A DNA stretch of 64,000 nucleotides from NCBI GenBank assembly GCA_014529385.2, contig CM043968.1, positions 28,355,513 to 28,419,512 on the forward strand, written 5' to 3'. A model generated the notes under the pieces. The model saw only the letters and a program-made list of their open reading frames with translations, did no database searches and was not told the DNA's origin. This stretch comes from Adiantum capillus-veneris. Lineage: Eukaryota; Streptophyta; Polypodiopsida; Polypodiales; Pteridaceae. The position numbers and the translations under genes were made by a program. The number at the start of each line of letters is the position of its first letter. Position 1 is the first letter of the stretch. Below, piece by piece: positions 55,342-64,000 of the stretch.

Positions 55342-57063
55342 TGTAATGGAAATGGCCTATGAACTTTGAGAGTAGCGGAATTAGGAAATTAGGTGAAGCA
55401 CTTTTGAGAGATTACTTTGTGAGCATAGCGGGTGAACTTAATTGATGGTAGCAACATAAACATGGTACTTAGTTAACTTGGCATGAACAATACTTTTGCA
55501 AGAGAGAGAGTTTAGAGAACATGACAATAGTTGAGGACCGGATTCATATGGAGCCCGTCCCCCCTCCAATAGGCATTTGTATTATAGTTTCTCCCATCAA
55601 GAGAGACTTGGTACAATACAATCTTTGTGTTCCTTGTGACCTACGTGATGCAATGAAGATGGAAAGCTTCATGCATCACAAGCATAACATAAACTTGTAG
55701 AAAGCATTAACTATCCCAAGCCTCAGTCCCAAGGCCTCAAACACCCTCAAAGGTGGAGAGAGCTAGCGGGGAATGAGGGTAGGGAAGAGGAAGAAGAAAC
55801 ATTCCATAGGAGAAAGAAATAGTTCCTCACTTATCATTACTCTTCTTGCTAGCATAGTAATGGAGATGGAGAAGATGGCAAGCTTAAGCATTGAAGCATG
55901 GCTCTTGGTTGGATTTGCATTCCATAGCCAAGAGTGTTAATGTAGGATCTCACTTCTCACAAGCTTGGAGAAGGAGGTGGTGTTCCTCAACTTTCACCAA
56001 GTGAGAATGGCTTTGCAAATGAGTGTGTTTGGAGTACATCTCTCTAGCAACCCCCCTCCTTTCTTTGGGCGAGTGGTGACTTTTCTACATGGTGCAAGAT
56101 CATTGGACCCCTCTCCCGTTAGCCAATCACATGCAGCATGCAGTCAAGTACATGGGTAGTCTTTTGACAAGTGTCCTCCTTACCCCTTAGAGAGAGAGAG
56201 CTTGAAAACATCTAGATATTTGCTGGATGGAAATAGAAGCTCATTGGACACCTCTTTCGCCCAACCAATAGCATTCAAGCACACCATATGGTTAAGCTTA
56301 GTGAGAGTATGACATGTGTCCCATGTGCCCTTTTAGAAAAGGGTTTCCCCTTGGGTGCCCCTTGGGTGAGTGGAAGGTTAGGTCAAAGTTTCCCCTAACT
56401 TTGGGACTTTTATGCATAGGAAGCTTCTCCAGCAACTTCCTCATTAAATGTGTAGGGTCTCTTTTTGACTCAAGCATCTTACCCCCCATGCATAGGAAGA
56501 TTCTCAAGCAACTTCCTCATTAAGTGTGTAGGGTCTCTTTTTGACTCAAGCATCTTACCCCCCATGCATAGGAAGCTTCTCAAGCAACTTCCTCATTAAG
56601 TATGACAAGTACCTGAAGTACCTTAGTCATCAAGCATGACAAGCACCTTAGGTGGAGTTACCACCTCAAGCTCAGCCCTAGCTTACCTAAGGTCAAAGGC
56701 AAGTTCAGGTCGGGTTCCCACCTCAAGCACAACCCTAGCTTGCTTAAGGTCAAAGACAAGTTTAGGTCAGGTTCACACCTCAAGCTTAGCCCTAGCTTGC
56801 TTAAGGTCAAAGGACTTTTAACACTAACCATTGGAGGTCTTTGATGAAGCTAACCCTAAGGTCTTTTAAGGTCCATGAGTTAACCTTGCTCTTTGATAGA
56901 CCATCTTCATTTGGGCCCCTTTACCATTGGCCCCGTGTTGAGATAGATCCGTACACACATGTCTATATTCGAACCCTTGTTCCCATTTATTATCCCACAT
57001 TAAATGATTAGTTTAATATGAGAAAATCATTTGGGTTGGTTAGATATTAGATATTTAATGACA
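55342..57063 (-). repeat. 3' LTR of element B
   Basis: 1722 bp, sense start TGTCATTAAAT, sense end CCATTACA. It has two internal tandem arrays: a 76-bp period at 56412 to about 56605 (about 2.5 copies; landmark ATGCATAGGAAG) and a 57-bp period at about 56662-56820 (three copies; landmark CACCTCAAGC). Confidence 0.9.
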
Positions 57064-57458
57064 TTACCTCTCTCTTGAAATCACAGCCGTCCTCGACTAT
57101 GAGGTAAAAGAGATAAAGTCATAGTCATTAGTCAATTTGTCTTAGCGGGTAGAGGATCGCTTTTTACCCTACGACATCATTCCAAGATGGATGAATAATC
57201 CATTTGGTGCTTGGGAGATATAGCTGCCGCAAGCATGTCTGCTCTTTAGTCCATTTTATCTTCCCAAGTAGAGTGACAAATTCTACATGGTGTTTGAGAG
57301 ACGTCGTCATCCCAAACATGATTCTTAGTATGCATATTAATTAAATTTGTGCACAATAAAGAGAGAATTAGTTTTATAAGACAAAACATTGATCATTAAA
57401 AGAAACATGTACATTTGCTTGCTCTAATGTAGCATTGTAAGCGTTGACAAGGTGCATA

Positions 57459-58862
57459 CTAGATTCCTTGCATCCATCTAGCATCTTCAAAAGGATAATT
57501 TTTGAACTTAATCAAATACCATCGGATAATCTTACCATGTTGTAGTACCTTGTCTTCATGCCGAAGGATAGCTTCACATTGTAGTACCTCTTCTTGATCT
57601 TTGATTTTGGGAGGGTCTTCAATAATTGGTTCATTTGGAGGCTCTCCTTCGTAGGGCTTGAGTAGGCTCACATGAAAAGCATTGTGTATGATCCAATGGT
57701 TAGGGAACTTGAGTTGATAAGCCACCTCATTGATTGGCTTCAAACTGTGAAAAGGACTATACCTTTTTGCTAGTTTAGCATAATACTTTTGATGGCCCGT
57801 AGGATTTTTGCCCGTCGTTTGCCTCAATCGAGCCTTAGAAAACTTAAGTAAGACCTAATCATTTTCTTTGAACGTTAAGGCCCTTCTGTGCTTGTCAGCA
57901 ACAACTTTTTGCCTTAGTTGGGAGATGGATATAGCCTCCTTAATCTTTTGAAAAGATGCTTGCAGGTCATGGCTATACTCATCGCGGCAACGAAGATCTT
58001 CCCATGTACTTTAAGTAGCAAGGGACTTTTAGGTCTTCCCTCTATGATTTCAAAAGGTGATTTTTCCGTAGAAGTATGGATAGTATTATTATACGCATAC
58101 TCTACAAGAGTTAATTACTTTTCCCATTGTGGGTGTTGATCTACTTCTGTAACAAAGGTCTTTAGTAGATCAAGAATCATAAGATTGGCTATCTCACTTT
58201 GGCCGTCCGTTTGTGGGTGATAGGCCAAAGATAAATTCAATCTTGTACCTAAATTTTTGAAGAGACCTTTCCAGAAATTACTGGTCATTCTAGGATCTCT
58301 ATCTGACACTGGCAATCCATGGTGTTTGAAAATTTGTGTTGTGAAGAGAGTTACCATTTGTTGTGCCTTAATAGTCTTCTTGACAGGGATAAAGTGTGCT
58401 TGCTTGCTAAACCTGTCGACTATTTTCCATATTCCCGTATTCCCATGGATAGATTTTGGTAATCCAAAGATAAAATCCATGGATATACTCTCCCATGGTG
58501 AATTAGGAATTGGCAATGGATGGAGTAATCCAGGTTGCTTCCCTCTATCATACTTGGTCTTTTGGCATACCACACATTTTGAAACATACTCTTGTATGTC
58601 CACTTTCATGGTAGGCCAATAAAAGTACGTCTCTAGGTTGAATGCCTCTATGCCCCGCATAGGGAGGAGCATGGGATTCATACATGACTTTCTCACGAAG
58701 GGAGTGGGTAACACTTAGCCTATTGCCATGGACAAGATAACCATCCTGCAAGGTAAATGGTTCCTCTTTCTTCCCCAAATCAAGGGATGACATTATGTCC
58801 TTAAAGTCAGGGTCAGTAGCATACTCATCTATCATAGAAGATAGATCATTATGAGTTGCTAT
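57459..58862 (-). pseudogene. Element B integrase and chromodomain
   Basis: Zinc domain near 58700-58560 (IQEYVSKCVVCQKTKYDRGK). Catalytic triad in ISMDFIFGLPKSIHG (D), GLPVSDRDPRMTSNFW (D) and HPQTDGQSEIANLMI (E), open from 58714 to 58115. A broken stretch (57830-58115) leads to 57827-57459 with KRYSPFHSLKPINEVAYQL, IIHNAFHVSLLKPYEG and the chromodomain HGKIIRWYLIKFKNYPFED. The integrase core is intact; the linker is damaged. Confidence 0.87.
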
Positions 58863-59080
58863 TCCCGGGTCGGTCACTTATCAAAAGCTTCCTATATCAT
58901 GTGCGTTCAAGAGGTTATTAATAATACCTCAATATACATGCTATATTTACACTACGTGCCTATTTAAAAAACCCCCACCCCCCTCTGTATGTATACATTT
59001 TGATACATTTTGATCTTTTAATAATCCTCTCCGGTTAACTCATGTGATAGCATACACATTCTAAAAAGTGACCGCCCCGG
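58863..59080. mobile_element. 218-bp hAT-like MITE inside element B
   Basis: Ends are inverted repeats: TCCCGGGTCGGTCACTT at the left and AAGTGACCGCCCCGG at the right. The flanks carry the 8-bp duplication GTTGCTAT (58855-58862 and 59081-59088), the size typical of hAT elements. Element A at the same point (about 3440) lacks it, so it is a clean insertion. No coding capacity. Confidence 0.88.
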
Positions 59081-59084
59081 GTTG

Positions 59085-60346
59085 CTATGACATAGCATTA
59101 AATTTTGGTCCTTGTGAAAGTGCATCGGCTACTTGATTGTGCTTACTAGCAATGTGAGCAATGTCAAAATTAAATTGTGAAAGAAAATTTTCCCACCTCA
59201 TTTGTTTGTCGAAAAGCTTTGTTTGCGTCATGAAGTACTTGAGACTTTGATGGTCTGTTCGTAAAATGAATGGAGTCCCCAATAGATAGTGCTTCCATGT
59301 GTCTAGGGAATTTAGAATACCTAACAACTCTTTCTCATAAATGCCTAAGACCCTTTCATGCGTGTTGAGCCTTCGGCTCTCATATGCTATGGCATGCCCT
59401 TCTTGAAGCAAGACTGCTCCAAGGAAATCACCACACGCATCACATTGGACCTCAAATGGCTTTGAGAGATTCGGAAGCATAAGGACTGGTTGGGAGATAA
59501 ACTTCTCTTTGAGCTTGTCAAAAGCACTTTGCTCCTTAGCAGTCCATGAATACCTAACGTTTTTATTTGTTAAGTCATGTGATGGTCCTGCTATTTGAGA
59601 GAATTTTGCTATGAAGCATCTATAGTATGCACACATACCAATAAAGCTTCTTGGCTCATGTAGATTCCTTGGATTAGGCCATGCTTTTATTACCTCCAAC
59701 TTTGATGGATCCATACGGATACCATCTTGAGAGATAATATGACCTAAGTATTGAATCTCTTGAAGGAAAAATTTGCTTTTCTTTTGATTGAGAAAAAGCT
59801 TATTCTCCCTTAATGCTTGAAAAATCACTTGGAGATGTTGCTTGTGTTCCTCCAAGGAATTGGAGTAGATAATGATATCATCAAAGAACACTCCAATGAA
59901 TTTGCGGTAGGGTCTAAAAATTTCTTTATTAATTGATTGAATGTAGCTGGTGCATTAGTCAAGCCAAAAGGCATGACTAGATATTCATAAAGGCCAAACG
60001 TTGTACGAAACACGGTCTTTAGGATATCTTCATTCACTATCCTTATTTGATGGTAGCCACTTTTAAGGTCAATCCTACTGAAGTAGGTAGAGCCTTGTAG
60101 CTTATCAAACAAATCGTCTACCTAAGGTACGATAAATCTACTTTCGTTAGTGATATGGTTTAGTGAGTGATAGTCCACACACATGCGGTATGTACCATCT
60201 TTCTTTTGCACTAAAAGGACTGGAGAGCAAAAGGGAGAGCAGCTAGGCCTCACCATTCCTTTGTCTACCAATTCTTGTACTTGCCTCATGATCTCCTCTT
60301 GTTGAGCTTCTGAAACTCGATAGGGACGTTTGTTAGGCGGTGACAT
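59085..60346 (-). pseudogene. Element B reverse transcriptase and RNase H
   Basis: The frame 60346-60122 has MRQVQELVDKGMVRPSCSPF and VLLVQKKDGTYRMCVDYHSL; 60112-59825 has [17 protein letters not shown] and [19 protein letters not shown]; after a one-base shift near 59890 the frame 59891-59085 begins at the active site [18 protein letters not shown] (FFDD, both aspartates), then QYLGHIISQDGIRMDPSKL. RNase H: PFEVQCDACGDFLGAVLLQE, YEKELLGILNSLDTWKHYLL, LRTDHQSLKYFM and ASKHNQVADALSQ. One stop (about 60120) and one shift break it. Confidence 0.9.
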
Positions 60347-60364
60347 TCTTGATAGGAGGTCAAT

Positions 60365-60956
60365 TCAATGGTCATCATCCCCTTTTTTTACAGGTAAGTC
60401 CATAGGAATATAATTGATGAACACATCTTGGAATCCTTTTAGAAAGTTAGACAAGTCTAACTCTTCTTGATTCCTACGATTCACCTTTGATGAAAGATTA
60501 CGACCTTTTAGGGATTCTTTGACAAAAATCATGTACGCAGAAACTGAGATTTTCATTGATTTATCAAGGGCGAGAGGATTACAAGTGGTATAGTACGACC
60601 AGACTCATTAGCATCTATATACATATTATTTCCCCTGTAGGTAAAGTAGATTCTCCTTTCAGGGAACTTCATGCTGACAGCCATGCGGTTGAACCATGGT
60701 ATCCCTAGGATAGCATCCTCATGTTGGAGAGGAGACGTAAAGAAATCTTCTTTGTCGACATAGCTTTGGACATGAAGCCTCAACTTCCCAATCAAGGGAG
60801 TAACGGAGGCTTGTTGTCCCTTGAAAGCGGCATCGGCAGTTACATCATCTGCCATCTCAAAAGCTTCAATGCCCAACTTGGTGGCCAACTCCATTGATAT
60901 GAAGTTGAGAGTAGAACTAGGGTCAAACAAGATGAAGGGGCGTCATGCTCCCTTAC
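60365..60956 (-). pseudogene. Element B protease
   Basis: The frame 60930-60553: FDPSSTLNFISMELATKLGI (D-P-S-S, a variant of D-S/T-G), LIGKLRLHVQSYVDKEDFF, then AILGIPWFNRM, the conserved ILGxPWF. The connector to RT is 60556-60365. The upstream frame is cut by the LTR of P at 60957. Confidence 0.82.
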
Positions 60957-61886
60957 TGTTAGAAGCTGGACACACCCTACGAAAACTGACTTCTTGACAG
61001 ATTATCATTTTTTGTAATTATTCATTTATTGAGAAAACTCGACATTTCACCTTGTAAATATTGGGGCTTACAGAAGTTTCGAATTGTATCCCAGTTTTGA
61101 TAGTTAGATTGAGTAGATGGTTGATTTGGAACTTTAGGGTTTGAGAATTGTAAGGTAGTTATACCACTTTTTGACCTTAATGAAAAACTTTTTGTCATTT
61201 TTAACAAAGTTTTTTTAAGTCTGTGACTGAGCGTACTGTGTACGAGAGAGAGCGTGAGCTTCATCTTGACACTACGTGTGCACCGGTGGTAGGAATCGAG
61301 TGCGGAGGAGTGCAGTGTGTTGCCCCCGACGAGAGCTACGTGCCGATACCTACATTGTGCGCGTACGGTCCGGTTTTGCGAGCTCCTTCTACGAGCTTCA
61401 TTTGGTGATCTGGTGAGCATACGTTGTCCGATTTTGCATTGCAACATATCCATGCATTCACATTGAGTAGAGCTACACATTAGGCACTTTAGATTTCAGA
61501 AATGACGACCTGCAATTTCGGCCAGACATCCTATGTGATTTTGCACCGTGTGTTTTGGGTTGGAGTTTTGGCTCATAGACCTTAGGGAGAGCGACCTATT
61601 GGTGTTAGTAGGGTCTCCTTCAAGTTTTGTGGTGTTTCAAGATTGTTTGATGGGTCTTCGGCTCTAGAAAGCGTTGTAGGAAGTTTCCTCTTATGCACTC
61701 TTGAAGGCTGTGACTTAGACATTGGGTAGAGACCTCTGTAGGAATTAGTTAGGAGTCGGTCGAGTGTAGGTTGACACCTTATGCTTGCTTCCACGCGCCT
61801 GCGGGTCGAGCTTCGTCCTTAGCTGACAAATCTTGTTAGGTGAGTTCTCGCTGTGCTGACGTCCGTCGCGGCGTATCCGTCCAACA
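60957..61886 (+). repeat. 5' LTR of element P
   Basis: Begins TGTTAGAAGC and ends GTCCAACA, giving perfect TGTT/AACA terminal inverted ends, 930 bp. It is followed one base later by the PBS. It carries a half-copy (AGACATCCTA, 61524) of the palindrome found in the leader. Confidence 0.8.
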
Positions 61887-61887
61887 T

Positions 61888-61905
61888 TGGCGCCGCTGCC
61901 GGGGA
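61888..61905 (+). other. Primer binding site of element P (tRNA-Asp)
   Basis: TGGCGCCGCTGCCGGGGA is complementary, with one mismatch, to the 3' end of plant tRNA-Asp(GTC). Confidence 0.9.
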
Positions 61906-62435
61906 CGAAAACCTTAGGTAGGTGACCGAGACTAGTCCTTGAGCATAGGTATTTTTGGCTTGCCAAGAGTCTCGTTTTTCATTTAAATAGGATCAGAGGG
62001 TGGAGGACTCTCTAGGTCTTAGAGGGAGTCTAGGAAGCGTGTGTCTGGCCTAGATCCTTCGACTTAGGTAGATCTAGGTAGACTAAGATAGTTTTAGGTA
62101 TTAATTGAGTTCTTGAGTAGGAGTTGGAGTGGTAGAAGCGGTGAGAGGAGAGCTGGAGAGTCCGGAGAGGCCAGAAAGCAACCAAAACACCATTATCACC
62201 ATTTCACATGATGAGTAGGAGTAGAGTAAGTAGGACATCATGATTCGGGATCTAGAGCACTTCATGCATGTATACTTGCTTGGTAAATTCATCACAAGTT
62301 TGTAAAAGACGCAAAAAGACGCAAAAGTGTGTTTGAAAGTTGAAGTGAAGTCCAAAAGTTACTGTGAGTGTTTCTGATAGAGCTGCAGAGCATCAGGAGC
62401 ATTTCTGTCAAGAAAAAAATTAATTTAAAGCCAGA

Positions 62436-63301
62436 AGACATCCTACGCTTAGGATGTCTACAGGCTAATCTGGTGGGAATTTTGGGTTTTTGAGTTGACC
62501 AGTGTGTTCAGAAGGTGGGTTTACCCTATTTTCAACTGGAAAGTGGAAATTTGACCATATCTTGACATGATAAGGCCAGATAGACTGAAATTACCAGACA
62601 TCCTACCCAAATTGTGCCAAAGTATTATTTTAAGATCAAAACCATATGATGGCTGTATGAGCATGATCTGCATGATATGTTGAGTGACTGATAGGGGTTT
62701 CATCTCATTTGGGTGAGAAAATTGGGTTCAAAGCAGACTTTAGCACTTTTTGACTTAAAAAAGGCAAGAACAGCTAAAATTGGGGACTTTTGAAATCCAA
62801 ACCAAAATCTAAGCATACCACCGGGGTGCTGACATCAAGGGGAATCTGTGGGTCAAGTTTGGGGTCAAACAGGCCAAAAAGACATCCTACGCGTAGGATG
62901 TCTTCTGTGTGATTTTGCACTCCAAACCTAGTTTTGAGCATACCAAAGTGATCAGCTCAAGGGGAGCCTGTGTTTTGAATTTGAAGCCATTCTGATGAAA
63001 AAGACATCCTACGCGTAGGATGTCTAAAGCAAGAATTTGAAGCCAGAAACTGACTGTGGGCATAGCAAGGTGTTGTATAGCCTGAGGCAAGCCTCCTAGT
63101 CAATTTTGGTCCAAATTGGAGTTGATTAGACTGATCAAGATCAACAATAGGCCGTCGGAACAGATTTTTGATCCATTGACCAGCTTATAGGTGTCCAAAT
63201 CAAAAAGTAAAAGCAGCTGTGGACTCAGCACATCAAGGGGAATCCATAGTGCAAAAAGCTAGGCAAAACAAAGCAAGAGACATCCTACGCATAGGATGTC
63301 T
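62436..63301 (+). repeat. Four dispersed copies of a 24-bp palindrome in the P leader
   Basis: Copies at 62436-62459, 62880-62903, 63002-63025 and 63278-63301. The second and third are perfect palindromes: arms AGACATCCTACG and CGTAGGATGTCT. The first and fourth differ only in the central two bases. Half-sites occur at 61524 and 62596. Between them, phrases such as CATCAAGGGGAATC recur, so the region is a diverged tandem array. Confidence 0.97.
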
Positions 63302-63722
63302 ACTGGGACCTACTGAAGAGAAATTTTGAATGGGCTTAAACAGTGAGATTCCATTTGGCTTAAGGATTCCATAAATTCTTTCAGAAGTGAATTTGGACCT
63401 TGTTTGTCCATTTGACGGAGCAAAGACTGAATTCAGACTTTTTCACGTAAATTGACCAACATCCGAGGGGAGTATAGTTCCAGATTAGCAGACCTAATCC
63501 AGAACATCAGCAGTATATAAAATACAGTAGTGGTTGAGATTAACTCTCCAGTTATACCAATCATTACTAAGATAACCTCTAGCAGATAAATGCTTTGATT
63601 CGATTGCCGAAATTAAACGCTTGTGTACAGGTATATTCAACAGTAAAGCAAGAAGTTGTGCAGAGACTGATCCTTTGCCAGGTGAGTGATTGGATTTTTG
63701 GTAAATTGCATTGATAAGTTTG

Positions 63723-63992
63723 ATGAATTTAAGATCAGGAAGATACATTTTTAGAGACGAGAAGGTGGCAGGTGACCAAGGTAGCTTAGTGTCCACCGAG
63801 GAGAGTGTAACTCAGGCAAGGATAGATCCACTAGCACTGATTATTGAGGAAGGTAGTGATACTGACACTTCGTTAGACAAATCTTTCTTCATGATGGGTA
63901 GTCAACAGCCACGAGGTTTCACCTATGACGGACCAATGCCAGGAGGAAGCACCTCCCTAAATCCTTTGAATGATTCCAAGCTCACTCTGTGA
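63723..63992 (+). CDS. Element P gag start
   Basis: ATG at 63723 opens MNLRSGRYIFRDEKVAG, an Arg-rich start like the NLRSG beginning of many plant gypsy gag proteins. It continues acidic (EEGSDTDTSLDKSF), then MMGSQQPRGFTYDGP. TGA at 63990 ends it after 89 residues, far shorter than any gag, so there is a stop or frameshift, or the frame resumes past the window. Confidence 0.5.
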   Translation: MNLRSGRYIFRDEKVAGDQGSLVSTEESVTQARIDPLALIIEEGSDTDTSLDKSFFMMGSQQPRGFTYDGPMPGGSTSLNPLNDSKLTL

Positions 63993-64000
63993 TCTTCTTA

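Larger units (their letters stand above)
55342..60956 (-). mobile_element. Ty3/gypsy element B, sister of A, interrupted by P
   Basis: The left LTR (3' LTR, 55342-57063) shares ends and much sequence with the LTRs of A. Pol is colinear with A but includes the RT that A lacks. At 60957 another element (P) interrupts the start of the protease frame, so gag, PBS and 5' LTR of B should lie beyond the window. A 218-bp MITE sits at 58863-59080. Stops and shifts are present in most domains. Confidence 0.9.
60957..64000 (+). mobile_element. LTR retrotransposon P (tRNA-Asp primed), 5' portion
   Basis: 5' LTR, PBS, long leader and the first part of gag, running off the window. The PBS complementary to tRNA-Asp is characteristic of Athila/Tat-type gypsy elements of plants; pol is not visible, so that placement is inference. 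The base pairs left of the LTR (CTTAC, 60952-60956) should reappear at its far end. Confidence 0.78.

Noticed and set aside
62435-63305. CRISPR-like array from repeated palindromes
   Set aside because: Spacing is irregular (444, 122, 276 bp), there are no unique short spacers or cas genes, and the setting is a plant retrotransposon leader.

Overview
This is nuclear DNA from a land plant with a large, repeat-rich genome. The evidence is nested Ty3/gypsy and Ty1/copia retrotransposons with plant-type primer binding sites (initiator tRNA-Met and tRNA-Asp), LINE remnants, MITEs, long CT/CA/TA microsatellites and intron-bearing gene fragments. A seed-free plant such as a fern is my guess, not something the sequence proves. 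I saw no bacterial operons, rRNA, tRNA genes or CRISPR arrays. Nearly every reading frame belongs to a decayed transposable element.

Layout, left to right. 70-7698: a complete minus-strand Ty3/gypsy element (A) with long LTRs, a 5-bp target duplication and an internal deletion that removed most of the reverse transcriptase; it sits beside a LINE remnant (to about 9400). 9570-12100: microsatellites and short duplications. 13244-13779: probable solo LTR of the A/B family. 15730-18011: two LINE fragments in opposite orientations. About 18020-21832: a plus-strand Ty1/copia pseudo-element, cut off just after the reverse transcriptase active site. 23880-28467: a minus-strand gag-protease element (J) with no pol. 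28940-30230: CT-rich repeats. 30235-33162: a degraded intron-containing gene that looks like an unnamed transposase family (L).

33352-42538 holds the most interesting locus: a histone H3-like pseudogene with a very long N-terminal tail. It appears to be split by a minus-strand Ty3/gypsy element (M, 33649-41790) of an unusual lineage, with the reading frame resuming exactly after the target-site duplication. Just downstream are two related long hairpins (42902-43087 and 43237-43396).

43690-53133: an unrecognised multi-exon minus-strand gene or pseudogene, convergent with the histone-like locus. It is also split, by a plus-strand chromodomain gypsy element with very short LTRs (N, 46729-52577). 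54503-55341: LINE remnant. 55342-60956: a second copy of the A family (B), retaining the reverse transcriptase that A lost and carrying a 218-bp hAT-like MITE. B is interrupted at 60957 by a plus-strand element with a tRNA-Asp primer site (P), whose 5' LTR and leader run to the window end. The P leader contains four copies of a 24-bp palindrome.

The order of events is nested: LINEs first, then gypsy elements A and B, then the MITE and P inside B; M and N landed inside gene-like sequences. Every premature stop in the histone-like frame can be explained by a C-to-T change, as expected of methylated, silenced DNA.
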